Below are positions 17,163 to 26,793 of a DNA stretch of 64,000 nucleotides, piece after piece. The DNA lies in assembly GCF_040892545.1 (NCBI RefSeq), contig NZ_CP156079.1:2391501-2455500 (forward strand). Direction: 5' to 3'. The stretch is from Paracidovorax avenae (lineage in GTDB: Bacteria > Pseudomonadota > Gammaproteobacteria > Burkholderiales > Burkholderiaceae_C). The notes under the pieces are model-generated. The model worked only from the letters and a program-made list of their open reading frames with translations. It did not search any database and was not told the DNA's origin. Each line of letters starts with the position of its first letter. Within the stretch, counting starts at the first letter, position 1. A program made the translations under genes and the position numbers.

Positions 17163-18332
17163 ATGGCGGACGTGACTTATCTCGACTGGCCGTTCTTCGA
17201 GCCGCGGCATGCGCAACTGGCCCGCGACCTGGATGCCTGGGCGCAGGCCCATCTGCATGCCGACCATGGCCCCGACGTGGACGCCGAATGCCGCGCCCTG
17301 GTGCGCGCGCTCGGCGAGGGCGGCTGGCTGCACCATGCCGTGGGCGAATCGGGCGCCGCCATCGACACCCGCACGCTCTGCCTGATCCGCGAGACGCTGG
17401 CGCGTCATTCGGGCCTGGCGGACTTCGCGTTCGCCATGCAGGGCCTGGGCAGCGGGGCGATCAGCCTGCACGGTACGCCGGAGCAGCGCGCGCGCTACCT
17501 GGAGCGCGTGGCGCGCGGCGAGGCCATCGCCGCTTTCGCGCTCTCGGAGCCCGAAGCCGGCTCCGACGTCGCGGCCATGGGCTGCACGGCCCGCGCCGAG
17601 GGCGACGGGTACGTGCTCGACGGCGAGAAGACCTGGATCTCCAATGGCGGCATTGCCGACTTCTATGTGGTGTTCGCGCGCACTGGCGAGGCGCCCGGCG
17701 CGCGCGGCATCAGCGCCTTCATCGTCGATGCCGATGCGCCGGGCTTCTCGATCGCCGAGCGCATCGATGTGATCGCTCCGCACCCGCTGGCCCGGCTGCG
17801 CTTCGACGGCTGCCGCGTGCCCGCCGCGCAGCGCCTGGGCGCGCCCGGCGAGGGCTTCAAAGTGGCCATGCGCACGCTGGACGTGTTCCGCACCTCCGTG
17901 GCCGCGGCGGCACTGGGCTTCGCGCGGCGCGCGATGGACGAGGCGCTGTCGCGCGCCACCACGCGCCGCATGTTCGGCGGCGTGCTGGCGGATTTCCAGC
18001 TCACCCAGGCGAAGCTCGCGCAGATGGCCACGGCCATCGACAGTGCGGCGCTGCTCACCTACCGCGCCGCCTGGCTGCGCGACCGCGGCGCGGTCATCAC
18101 GCGCGAGGCCGCCATGGCGAAGATGACGGCCACCGAGAACGCGCAGCAGGTGATCGACGCGGCGGTGCAGCTCTTCGGCGGGCTGGGCGTGGTGAGCGGG
18201 CAGCCGGTGGAGCGGCTCTACCGCGAGATCCGCGCGCTGCGCATCTACGAAGGGGCGACCGAGGTGCAGCAGCTCATCATCGGCCGCGACCTGCTCAAGT
18301 CCGCGGCGGCTGCCGGGGCCGCCGCCGGCTGA
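17163..18332 (+). CDS. Acyl-CoA dehydrogenase
   Basis: A 389-residue FAD acyl-CoA dehydrogenase of normal length. Visible are the FAD/substrate segments [16 protein letters not shown] and [19 protein letters not shown], the [11 protein letters not shown] helix, and the catalytic-base motif [22 protein letters not shown] with Glu in IYEG. It would introduce a double bond into the alicyclic or ring-opened CoA thioester in this pathway and pass electrons to electron-transfer flavoprotein, which is not encoded here. It starts one base after the crotonase stop codon and belongs to the same operon. Confidence 0.9.
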   Translation: MADVTYLDWPFFEPRHAQLARDLDAWAQAHLHADHGPDVDAECRALVRALGEGGWLHHAVGESGAAIDTRTLCLIRETLARHSGLADFAFAMQGLGSGAISLHGTPEQRARYLERVARGEAIAAFALSEPEAGSDVAAMGCTARAEGDGYVLDGEKTWISNGGIADFYVVFARTGEAPGARGISAFIVDADAPGFSIAERIDVIAPHPLARLRFDGCRVPAAQRLGAPGEGFKVAMRTLDVFRTSVAAAALGFARRAMDEALSRATTRRMFGGVLADFQLTQAKLAQMATAIDSAALLTYRAAWLRDRGAVITREAAMAKMTATENAQQVIDAAVQLFGGLGVVSGQPVERLYREIRALRIYEGATEVQQLIIGRDLLKSAAAAGAAAG

Positions 18333-18408
18333 CGCCGGCCAGCTGTACGACGGCCTTTTCGCACGACGCCCCATCGATCCGGACCCTGGAAAGGACAAGG
18401 AAGACGCC

Positions 18409-20028
18409 ATGCATGCCAGCGCCCACGCCGATACTTTCGCGCGCGACCGCCTTCCGCCGGCCGAGCAGCAGCCCGAGTACCTGTTCGACCTGCCGGAACT
18501 GCAATTCCCCGAGCGCCTGAACTGCGCCGATCCGCTGCTGGACGTGCATGTGCGCGAAGGACGGGGCGGGCGGTTGTGCATCCGGGCGCCGGGCGGTGTC
18601 GCCTGGACCTATGCCGACCTGCAGGACAAAGCCCACCGCATCGCCAACGTGCTGGTGCACCGCATGGGCCTGCAGCCGGGCAACCGCGTGCTGCTGCGCG
18701 CGCCCAACAATCCCATGCTCGCGGCCTGCTGGTTCGCGGTGATGAAGGCCGGCGGCATCGCCGTGGCCACCATGCCGCTGCTGCGCGCCAAGGAGTTGAA
18801 GGCCATCATCGACATCGCCCAGGTCACGCATGCGCTGTGCGACGCATCATTGGCCGAGGAACTGGCGCTGGCCGCGCAGGAGCCCGGTTCGCCCCTGCGT
18901 GCGGTGCGGCATTTCCACGATGCCGGGCCGGAGGGCCTGGAGGCGCTCATGGCCGAGGCCTCTGCCCGGTTCACCAACGTGGATACCGCCTCCGACGACT
19001 GCTGCCTGCTGGGCTTCACCTCCGGCACCACGGGGGTGCCCAAGGCGACGATGCACTACCACCGCGATGTGATGGCCATCTGCCACTGCTGGCCGCCGCA
19101 TGTGCTGCGTCCACGTGCGGACGACGTCTTCATCGGCAGCCCGCCGCTGGCCTTCACCTTCGGGCTGGGCGGGCTGCTGCTCTTTCCGCTGCACATCGGC
19201 GCCTCCACGGTGCTGCTGGAAAAGGCCGGGCCGCCGCAGCTGCTGGAGGCCATCCAGCAGTTCGGCGCGACGGTGCTCTTCACGGCGCCCACTTCCTACC
19301 GCGCGCTGGCGGCCGACGGTGCGCTGCTGCGCGGCACGCCGCTGCGCAAGTGCGTGTCCGCCGGCGAGGCGCTGCCCGCCTCGACGCGCGCGCTCTGGAA
19401 GGAGGCGACCGGCATCGAGCTGATCGACGGCATCGGCGCCACGGAGATGCTGCACATCTTCATCTCCCACGACGAAGCGGGGGCGCGGCCCGGCGCCACG
19501 GGCAAGCCCGTGCCTGGCTACCGGGCCCGCGTGGTGGACGAGGCGGGCCGGGAGGTACCGCCGGGCACCGTGGGCCGGCTGGCGGTGCGGGGGCCGACGG
19601 GCTGCCGCTACCTTGCGGACGCGCGGCAGCAGGCCTACGTGCAGGACGGCTGGAACCTGACCGGCGACGCCTATCTGATGGATGCGGACGGCTACTTCTT
19701 CTACCAGGCGCGCACCGACGACATGATCGTCTCGGCCGGCTACAACATCGCCGCGCCCGAGGTGGAGGAGGCGTTGCTGGCCCACCCCGCGGTGGCGGAA
19801 TGCGCCGTGATCGGCGTGCCGGACGCGCAGCGCGGGCAGATCGTCAAGGCCTTCGTGGTGCTGCGTCCCGGCACCGCGGCGGACGACGGCACCGTGCAGG
19901 CATTGCAGGATTTCGTCAAGCGCACGGTCGCTCCGTACAAATACCCCCGCGCCGTGGAATTCACCGATCGGCTTCCGCGCACGCAAACGGGGAAGCTGCA
20001 GCGCTTTAAGCTACATGCCCCGGCATGA
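18409..20028 (+). CDS. Benzoate/2-aminobenzoate-CoA ligase family enzyme
   Basis: A 539-residue AMP-forming ligase of the ANL superfamily. It has the ATP loop GFTSGTTGVPKATMHYHRD (about residues 202-220), the A5-type motif DGIGATEMLHIF, the hinge region DDMIVSAGYNIAAPEVEEAL, and the C-terminal catalytic Lys in RTQTGKLQR. GATEMLHIFISH is characteristic of benzoate-CoA-ligase relatives that activate aromatic acids. In this cluster it should form the aryl-CoA substrate of the monooxygenase/reductase, most likely anthraniloyl-CoA. A 76-base gap separates it from the dehydrogenase, and the transporter genes follow. Confidence 0.85.
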   Translation: MHASAHADTFARDRLPPAEQQPEYLFDLPELQFPERLNCADPLLDVHVREGRGGRLCIRAPGGVAWTYADLQDKAHRIANVLVHRMGLQPGNRVLLRAPNNPMLAACWFAVMKAGGIAVATMPLLRAKELKAIIDIAQVTHALCDASLAEELALAAQEPGSPLRAVRHFHDAGPEGLEALMAEASARFTNVDTASDDCCLLGFTSGTTGVPKATMHYHRDVMAICHCWPPHVLRPRADDVFIGSPPLAFTFGLGGLLLFPLHIGASTVLLEKAGPPQLLEAIQQFGATVLFTAPTSYRALAADGALLRGTPLRKCVSAGEALPASTRALWKEATGIELIDGIGATEMLHIFISHDEAGARPGATGKPVPGYRARVVDEAGREVPPGTVGRLAVRGPTGCRYLADARQQAYVQDGWNLTGDAYLMDADGYFFYQARTDDMIVSAGYNIAAPEVEEALLAHPAVAECAVIGVPDAQRGQIVKAFVVLRPGTAADDGTVQALQDFVKRTVAPYKYPRAVEFTDRLPRTQTGKLQRFKLHAPA

Positions 20029-20107
20029 TGCCGGCGCGCGGGCCACCGGGCCGCGCGCTTTCCTCCCTTCCGTCCACCGCCTGCCGCCCACTGCCAAGGA
20101 GCCCTCG

Positions 20108-21307
20108 ATGCCATTCCTCCCGTCCCGCGCGCACCGTTCCTCCACGTCCGCTGCCCTCTGCGCGGCCCTCGCCCTGCTGGCTGGTGGCGCCCAGGCTGCG
20201 GACAAGGTCAAGGTCGGCCTGCTGACCACGCTGTCGGGCCCCGGGTCGGGCCTCGGGATCGACATCCGCGATGGCTTCCAGCTCGCGGTGAAGCAGGGCG
20301 CGGGCAAGCTCGGCGACCTGCCGGCCGAAGTGACCGTGGCGGACGACCAGCAGAGCCCCGATGCGGCCAAGCAGACGGCCGACCGGCTGGTCAAGCGCGA
20401 GCGCGTCGATTTCATGACCGGCATCGTGTTTTCCAACGTGATGCTGGCCGTCGGGCAGCCGGTGTTCCAGTCGCGCACCTTCTACATCAGTGCCAACGCC
20501 GGTCCGTCGCAGTATGCGGGCGCGCAATGCAACCCGTACTTCTTCAGCGCCTCCTACCAGAACGACAACATGCACGAGGCCGTGGGCAAGACCGTGCAGG
20601 ACCGCGGATTCAAGAAGGTGGCCCTGCTCGCGCCCAACTACCCGGCGGGCAAGGACGCGCTGGCCGGCTTCAAGCGTTTCTACAAGGGCGAGGTGGTCAT
20701 GGAGGCCTACACGCCGCTGAGCCAGCTCGACTACGGCGCGGAGCTGTCCAAGATCCGCGCCTCCGGTGCCGATGCGGTGTTCGTGTTCCTGCCGGGCGGC
20801 CTGGGCGTGAACTTCGTCAAGCAGTTCACAGGCGCGGGCCTGGGCAGGGAGATGAAGCTCTTCGCCCCGGGCTTCTCGGCGGACGAGGACGTGATCCGCG
20901 CGGTGGGCGATGCCATGGTGGGCATCTTCAACAGCTCGCAGTGGGCGCACGACATGGACAACGCGGCCAACAAGCGCTTCGTGGCCGATTTCCAGAAGGA
21001 ATACGGCCGCTTGCCGACGCTGTATGCCGCTCAGGGCTACGACGCCGCCCGGCTCATCGACGGCGCGGTGCGCCGCGTGGGCGGCAAGCTGGAAGACAAG
21101 GCCGCGCTGCGCAAGGCGCTGGAGGCCGCGCCGTTCGAATCCGTGCGCGGGCCGTTCCGCTTCAACACCAACCACTACCCGGTGCAGGACTACTACCTGC
21201 GCGAGGTGGTGAAGGACGGGCAGGGCCGCATCACCAACAAGACCGTCGGCCGCGTGTTCGAGGCGCATGCCGATGCCTACGCCGGCGAATGCCGCATGCC
21301 CTCCTGA
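20108..21307 (+). CDS. ABC transporter periplasmic binding protein (branched-chain/aromatic type)
   Basis: A 399-residue type I periplasmic binding protein with a signal peptide (about 1-31, ending GGAQA). The mature start KVKVGLLTTLSGPGSGLGID is typical of Leu/Ile/Val-family receptors, many of which bind aromatic acids. FFSASYQNDNMHEAVGK and LAPNYPAGKDA lie in the usual inter-domain positions. Placement between an aryl-CoA ligase and four matching transporter genes indicates that it captures the pathway's substrate (anthranilate or a related aromatic acid) in the periplasm. The ATG at 20108 was chosen because the signal peptide starts there; the frame is open upstream without a better start. 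Confidence 0.9.
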   Translation: MPFLPSRAHRSSTSAALCAALALLAGGAQAADKVKVGLLTTLSGPGSGLGIDIRDGFQLAVKQGAGKLGDLPAEVTVADDQQSPDAAKQTADRLVKRERVDFMTGIVFSNVMLAVGQPVFQSRTFYISANAGPSQYAGAQCNPYFFSASYQNDNMHEAVGKTVQDRGFKKVALLAPNYPAGKDALAGFKRFYKGEVVMEAYTPLSQLDYGAELSKIRASGADAVFVFLPGGLGVNFVKQFTGAGLGREMKLFAPGFSADEDVIRAVGDAMVGIFNSSQWAHDMDNAANKRFVADFQKEYGRLPTLYAAQGYDAARLIDGAVRRVGGKLEDKAALRKALEAAPFESVRGPFRFNTNHYPVQDYYLREVVKDGQGRITNKTVGRVFEAHADAYAGECRMPS

Positions 21308-21328
21308 GGCCGCGGGCCGGTCGCGCGC

Positions 21329-22249
21329 ATGACGGGGCTCCTGCTTCTCGAGCAATCGCTCAACGGCCTGCAGTTCGGGCTGATGCTGTTCCTGCTGGCC
21401 GCCGGCCTCACGCTGGTGTTCGGCATCATGGACATGATCAACCTGGCGCACGGCTCGCTCTACATGGTGGGTGCGTACCTGATCGCGGCCATCGCCACGG
21501 CGTCCGGCTCGTTCTGGATCGGCCTCGCGGGCGGCACGCTGGCCACGGCGGCGATCGGCGTGCTGCTGGAGGTGTCCGTGCTGCGGCGCCTCTACCGGCG
21601 CGACCACCTCTCGCAGGTGCTGGGCACTTTCGCGATCCTGCTGATGGCCAACGAGGCCGTGCGCATGGTGTGGGGTTCGCAGCCGGTACCGCTGAATCCG
21701 CCGCCCGCGCTGGCCGGCCCGGTGGAGCTGCTGCCGGGCTTTTCCTACCCCGCCTACCGGCTCTTCATCATCGGCGTGGGGCTGGCGGTGGCGCTGGCGC
21801 TCTACCTGCTGGTCACGCGCACGCGCGTCGGCATGCAGGTGCGCGCCGGTGCCTCCAACCGCGAGATGGCGATGGCCATGGGCACCAATGTGCGCCGGCT
21901 GTTCACGGGCATCTTCGCGCTGGGCGCCGCGCTCTGCGCGATCGCGGGCGGCATGCTCGGGCCGCTGCTGGCGGTGCAGGTGGGCATGGGCGAGAGCATC
22001 CTGATCCTCGCCTTCGTGGTGATCGTGATCGGCGGCATCGGCTCCATCCGCGGCGCGCTGGTGGGCGCGCTGCTGGTCGGGCTGGTGGACACCGCCGGCC
22101 GCACCCTCGTGCCGCTGCTCGCCGAGCGCCTGCTGGGGCCCGCGGCCGCGGCCGGCGCGGGTCCGGCCGTCGCCTCGATCCTGATCTACGTGCTGATGGC
22201 GGCGGTGCTGTTCTGGAAGCCGCGCGGCCTGTTCCCCTCCCATGGCTGA
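21329..22249 (+). CDS. ABC transporter permease, LivH type
   Basis: A 306-residue integral membrane protein with about eight hydrophobic helices. It has the LivH signatures LTLVFGIMDMINLAHGSLYMVGAY near the N-terminus and VIGGIGSIRGALVGALLVGLV near the C-terminus. With the LivM-type partner it forms the inner-membrane channel of the importer. The next gene starts inside its 3' end (8-base overlap), so the permeases are translationally coupled. Substrate is inferred from the cluster as an aromatic acid. Confidence 0.9.
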   Translation: MTGLLLLEQSLNGLQFGLMLFLLAAGLTLVFGIMDMINLAHGSLYMVGAYLIAAIATASGSFWIGLAGGTLATAAIGVLLEVSVLRRLYRRDHLSQVLGTFAILLMANEAVRMVWGSQPVPLNPPPALAGPVELLPGFSYPAYRLFIIGVGLAVALALYLLVTRTRVGMQVRAGASNREMAMAMGTNVRRLFTGIFALGAALCAIAGGMLGPLLAVQVGMGESILILAFVVIVIGGIGSIRGALVGALLVGLVDTAGRTLVPLLAERLLGPAAAAGAGPAVASILIYVLMAAVLFWKPRGLFPSHG

Positions 22250-23243
22250 AAGCACCATGCCGCCGACCCCATCCCATCCCCCCAGCCTGCTGGACCACGG
22301 CCTGCACCCGCGCTGGAGCATCCCGCTGCTGGTGCTGCTGGCGCTGCTGCCCACCATCGCGCAGGCGCTGGACGAGGGCTTCTACATCGGTGTCGCGAGC
22401 CGCATCCTGGTCTTCGCGCTGGCCGCCACCAGCCTGAACCTGATCCTCGGCTTCGGCGGCATGGTCAGCTTCGGCCATGCGGCCTTCGTGGGCGTGGGCG
22501 CCTACGCGGTGGGCATCCTGATGCAGGAGGGCATCGCCTCCGCCTGGATCGCCTGGCCGGCCGCCATCGCCGCGGGCGCGCTGTTCGCGTTCGTGATCGG
22601 CCTGGTCAGCCTGCGCACGCAGGGCGTGTACTTCATCATGATCACGCTCGCGTTCGCGCAGATGCTGTTCTACCTGATGGTGTCGCTCAAGGCCTACGGC
22701 GGCGAGGACGGCCTGTCGCTCGCGTCGCGCTCGCAGCTCGGCCCCTGGCTCGACCTGGCGGATGACGCGCGCTTCTACTACTGCGTGCTGGCGATCTGCG
22801 TGCTGGTCTTCGTGGGCCTGGCGCGGCTGCTCAACGCCCGTTTCGGCCATGCGCTGCAGGGCATCCGCGAGAACGAGACGCGCATGGCCGCGCTGGGCTT
22901 TGCCGTCTATCGCACCAAGCTCGCGGCCTTCACGCTGGCGGGCGCCATCGCCGGGCTCGCTGGCGCGCTGCTGGCCAACCAGGCCGGCTTCGTGAGCCCC
23001 GCGGCGCTGCAGTGGAGCCAGTCGGGCATGCTCATGGTGATGGTGATCCTGGGCGGGGTGGGGCGGCTCTACGGCGGCTTCGTGGGTGCGGTGGCGTTCC
23101 TGCTGATCGAGGAAGTGCTCGCGGCGCACACCATGCACTGGCAGTTCGGACTGGGTGCGGTGCTGCTGGTCGTGGTGCTGGTGGCACCCAACGGGCTGCT
23201 GAGCCTCGCGCGGTCCCGCGGTGCGAAAGCGGGGCGGCCATGA
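22242..23243 (+). CDS. ABC transporter permease, LivM type
   Basis: A 333-residue membrane protein with roughly nine to ten hydrophobic segments. Typical LivM blocks are SLNLILGFGGMVSFGHAAFV, the GIRENETRMAALGF EAA-like loop that contacts the ATPases, and the C-terminal VILGGVGRLYGGFVGAVAF. It pairs with the LivH-type protein encoded upstream. Its stop codon overlaps the start of the first ATPase gene (ATGA), continuing the chain of translational coupling through the transporter genes. Confidence 0.9.
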   Translation: MAESTMPPTPSHPPSLLDHGLHPRWSIPLLVLLALLPTIAQALDEGFYIGVASRILVFALAATSLNLILGFGGMVSFGHAAFVGVGAYAVGILMQEGIASAWIAWPAAIAAGALFAFVIGLVSLRTQGVYFIMITLAFAQMLFYLMVSLKAYGGEDGLSLASRSQLGPWLDLADDARFYYCVLAICVLVFVGLARLLNARFGHALQGIRENETRMAALGFAVYRTKLAAFTLAGAIAGLAGALLANQAGFVSPAALQWSQSGMLMVMVILGGVGRLYGGFVGAVAFLLIEEVLAAHTMHWQFGLGAVLLVVVLVAPNGLLSLARSRGAKAGRP

Positions 23244-24003
23244 GCGCGCGCGTCCTCCTGCGGACCGAGCAGCTGGTGCGCCGCTTCGGCGGCCTGCTCG
23301 CCACCGACCATGCGGAACTGTCGGTGCTCGAAGGCGAGGTGCATGCGCTCATCGGCCCCAACGGCGCCGGCAAGACGACGCTGATCCACCAGCTCTCCGG
23401 TACGCTGGCGCCCACCAGCGGGCACATCCATTTCGACGGGGAGGATGTCACCGGACTGCCGATCCATGCGCGGGTGCGGCGCGGGCTGGTGCGCTCCTAC
23501 CAGATCACGAGCGTCTTTCCCCGCCTGCCGGTGCTGGACAACCTCGCACTCGCCGTGCAGGCGCGCACCGGCGGCAGCCGCGGTTTCTGGCGTCCGGCGC
23601 GCGCCGAGCGCGAGCGCTATGCCGAGGCGCAGGCCGTGGCGGAGCGCGTCGGCCTGGGCGATCAATCGTCGCAACTGGCCGGTGCGCTGTCCCACGGCCA
23701 GCAGCGGCAGCTCGAAGTGGGGCTGGCGCTGGCGCTGCGGCCCCGGCTGCTGCTGCTCGACGAACCGATGGCCGGCATGGGACCGGAAGAATCCGAACGC
23801 ATGGTCGGCCTGCTGCAGGGGCTGCGCGGCGAGGTGACGCTGCTACTGGTCGAGCACGACATGGATGCCGTCTTCCGCCTGGCCGACCGCATCTCCGCGC
23901 TCGTCTCGGGCCGTGTGATCGCCACCGGCACCCCGCAGGCAATCCGCCAGCACCCCGACGTGCGACGCGCCTACCTGGGCGACGAACTGGAGGAGGCCAC
24001 GCC

Positions 24004-24007
<4 letters not shown>
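23240..24007 (+). CDS. ABC transporter ATPase, LivG type
   Basis: A 255-residue ATPase. The Walker A GPNGAGKTT lies at about residues 38-46, the degenerate signature ALSHGQQRQLEVGLALA near 150, Walker B LLLLDEPMAGM near 173, and the H-loop LLVEHDMDAVF near 203. The preferred-position insert (RSYQITSVFPRLPVLDNL) is typical of LivG. It energises import through the LivH/LivM-type permeases. It overlaps both neighbours by four bases. Confidence 0.92.
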
Positions 24008-24714
<707 letters not shown>

Positions 24715-24768
24715 GCGCCGCGCAAGAACGATAACGATTTTCGAGAACCGAACGGACAGGAGATTCGC

Positions 24769-25161
24769 ATGCAAGTCCTTCTTCCCCCCGGATGGCCCCG
24801 GCCCAAGGGTTACGCCAACGGCGTCGCGGCGCGCGGCCGCATGGTCTTCGTGGCCGGCATGATCGGCTGGGACGCCCAGGGCGTCTTCCATACCGACACG
24901 CTGTGCGGCCAGGTGCGGCAGGCGCTGCAGAACATCGTCGAGGTGCTCAAGGAAGGCGGCGCGCGCCCCGAGCACATCGTGCGCATGACCTGGTACGTGA
25001 CCGACAAGAAGGACTACGTGGCCTCGCTGCGGCAGATCGGCCAGGACTTCCGCGAGATCATCGGCAGCTTCAACGCGGCGATGACGGCGGTGGAGGTCTC
25101 GGCGCTGATCGAGGACCGTGCCAAGGTCGAGATCGAGGTCACGGCCGTGGTGCCGGACTGA
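24769..25161 (+). CDS. Rid family (YjgF/YER057c/UK114) protein, non-RidA subgroup
   Basis: A 130-residue protein with the Rid fold: GRMVFVAGMIGWDAQG, VRQALQNIVEVLKEGGA and HIVRMTWYVTDK near the middle, and KVEIEVTAVV at the end. The arginine that defines imine-deaminating RidA (in the motif R-S-A-V) is replaced here by Met (AAMTAVEV), so this is one of the other Rid subgroups. Some of these act in pathways that make unstable amino intermediates, for example 2-aminomuconate deaminases. The aminobenzoyl-CoA reductase product is an enamine, so deamination by this protein is an attractive but unproven role. It has its own 54-base leader after the transporter. Confidence 0.85.
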   Translation: MQVLLPPGWPRPKGYANGVAARGRMVFVAGMIGWDAQGVFHTDTLCGQVRQALQNIVEVLKEGGARPEHIVRMTWYVTDKKDYVASLRQIGQDFREIIGSFNAAMTAVEVSALIEDRAKVEIEVTAVVPD

Positions 25162-25177
25162 TGCGCGGGTGGCCTCG

Positions 25178-26044
25178 ATGGCGACGGTGTTTCCCCACGG
25201 CTTCGCGAACCAGCAGGAAATCGACGAGGCCTACGACCCTCTGAAACGCGCGTACGATGCCGCAGCCTCGAACCGGCATTTCGCCGAACGCAGCGAGGCC
25301 ACGCGCCAGGCGCTGCCGTACCGGCCCGCCGTGCCCTACGGCCCCACGCGGGCCGAAACGCTGGACATCTTTCCGGCCGGACGTCCCGGCGCGCCGGTCT
25401 TCTTCTTCATCCACGGCGGCTACTGGCGCGCCCGCAGCGCGCGCGATTTCAGCTGCGTGGCACAGGGCCCGCATGCGCTGGGCTTCACCACCGTGGTGGT
25501 GGACTACGCCCTGTGCCCGGCCGTCACGATCGACGAGATCGTGCGGCAGGTGCGCGCCGCGGCGGCCTGGGTGGTGCGCCACATCGGCGAGCATGGCGGC
25601 GACCCGGCGCGCATCGTCGTCGGCGGGCATTCCGCGGGCGGGCACCTGGGCGCGATGCTGCTGTGCTCGCCCTGGGAGGAAGACTACGGCCTGCCGGCCG
25701 ACCCCTTCGCCGGGGCGGTGCTCGTGAGCGGCCTCTACGACATCGCGCCGCTGCGCTACAGCTACCTGCAGCCCGCGATCCAGCTGGACGAGGGCACGGT
25801 GCGCCGCAATTCGCCCGTGCTGCATGCGCGGCCCAGCGCCACGCCGGTCGCGCTCTGCTGGGGCGGGGCCGAGCAGGAGGCCTTCGCCCAGCAATCGCAG
25901 GGCTTCCACGCCGCATGGCGCGCGGCCGGCAACGCGGCCGAGCTGCAGCCGATGCCGGGGGCCGACCACTTCGATGCCGTGCAGGCGTTCGAGGACCCGG
26001 CCAGCCTGCCGTGCCGCGCCCTGGTGCGCATGGCGGGCGGGTAG
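25178..26044 (+). CDS. Alpha/beta hydrolase, arylformamidase (kynurenine formamidase)-like
   Basis: A 288-residue alpha/beta hydrolase with the HGGYW oxyanion motif (FFIHGGYWRA), nucleophile elbow GGHSAGGHLGAML, and a C-terminal histidine in PGADHFDAVQAF. HGG-x-W followed by GHSAGGH is the pattern of bacterial and fungal kynurenine formamidases, which hydrolyse N-formylkynurenine on the tryptophan-to-anthranilate route. Its position at the end of an aminobenzoate cluster fits release of anthranilate from an N-formyl or other amide precursor. Other esterases share the motif, so the substrate is inference. The ATG at 25178 follows the Rid stop by 16 bases. Confidence 0.75.
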   Translation: MATVFPHGFANQQEIDEAYDPLKRAYDAAASNRHFAERSEATRQALPYRPAVPYGPTRAETLDIFPAGRPGAPVFFFIHGGYWRARSARDFSCVAQGPHALGFTTVVVDYALCPAVTIDEIVRQVRAAAAWVVRHIGEHGGDPARIVVGGHSAGGHLGAMLLCSPWEEDYGLPADPFAGAVLVSGLYDIAPLRYSYLQPAIQLDEGTVRRNSPVLHARPSATPVALCWGGAEQEAFAQQSQGFHAAWRAAGNAAELQPMPGADHFDAVQAFEDPASLPCRALVRMAGG

Positions 26045-26058
26045 AACAGGAGCCACGG

Positions 26059-26772
26059 ATGACCCTCTTCGCCTACGTCATCGAACCGCCCTTCAATGAG
26101 CTTGCGGCCGACGGCAGCTTGACCGGCTGCGATGTGGAAGTGGCCCGGACGGTGCTGCGGGCTGCCGGACTATTGCCCTTCCAACCCGTTGAAACCACCT
26201 TTGCCGAACTTCTGCCGGGTCTCGCGGCGGGGCGGTGGCAGATGACCACCGGACTATTCGTCACCGAGCAAAGGCAGCGCCTGGTGAGTTTCAGCCGGCC
26301 GATCTGGGCGCTGGCCGATGGCATGCTGGTCGCCCGAGGCAATCCGCTGGCCCTGGACGGCTACCGGTCCGTCGCCCTGGATCCCGACTGCCGCCTGGCC
26401 GTGGTGCGTGACCAGATCCAGCACCGGACGGCCCACGAAGACTTCGCCATACCGGCCGCCAGGATCCAGCTCTACGACAGCTATGCGGAAGCCGCCGAGG
26501 CGGTATCGAATGGCCGGGCCGACGCTTATGCCAGCGTTGCCCGTGCCCATACGGCCTTCGCCCTGCAGAACCCTGCAGCCAGAGTGCAGACGGTGGTCGT
26601 CCCCGCGGCGGAAAAGCCGCCGGCGTTCGGCGCCTTCGCCTTCGCCCGGAATGACGGCGATTTGCTCCAACGGGTGGATGCCGTCCTGGACCGTTACCTC
26701 GGTAGTCCGGAACACCGCCGGATGCTGGGGCGCTTCGGCTTCACCGACCAGGAAATCGATCTGGTTGTCTAG
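26059..26772 (+). CDS. SBP_bac_3-type ligand-binding protein without signal peptide
   Basis: A 237-residue protein made almost only of a type II periplasmic-binding fold (amino-acid receptor family): GSLTGCDVEVARTVLRAAG, TFAELLPGLAAGRWQMTTGLF-like and SFSRPIWALADGML near the first half, YDSYAEAAEAVSNGRADAY in the second. It starts directly with the first strand (MTLFAYVIEPPFNELAADG); no signal peptide, lipobox or membrane segment is present, unlike transport receptors. It may act in the cytoplasm or have lost its leader. An AGGAG site lies before the ATG. Base composition is slightly less GC-rich than the cluster upstream, which it follows by 14 bases. It converges on the aminotransferase gene. 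Confidence 0.75.
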   Translation: MTLFAYVIEPPFNELAADGSLTGCDVEVARTVLRAAGLLPFQPVETTFAELLPGLAAGRWQMTTGLFVTEQRQRLVSFSRPIWALADGMLVARGNPLALDGYRSVALDPDCRLAVVRDQIQHRTAHEDFAIPAARIQLYDSYAEAAEAVSNGRADAYASVARAHTAFALQNPAARVQTVVVPAAEKPPAFGAFAFARNDGDLLQRVDAVLDRYLGSPEHRRMLGRFGFTDQEIDLVV

Positions 26773-26793
26773 CAGAGCCTGCGGATACCCCGC

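Noticed and set aside
20006..22357. Minus-strand open frame of about 780 codons opposite the transporter genes
   Set aside because: Antisense shadow of the binding-protein and LivH genes; no start context or domain.
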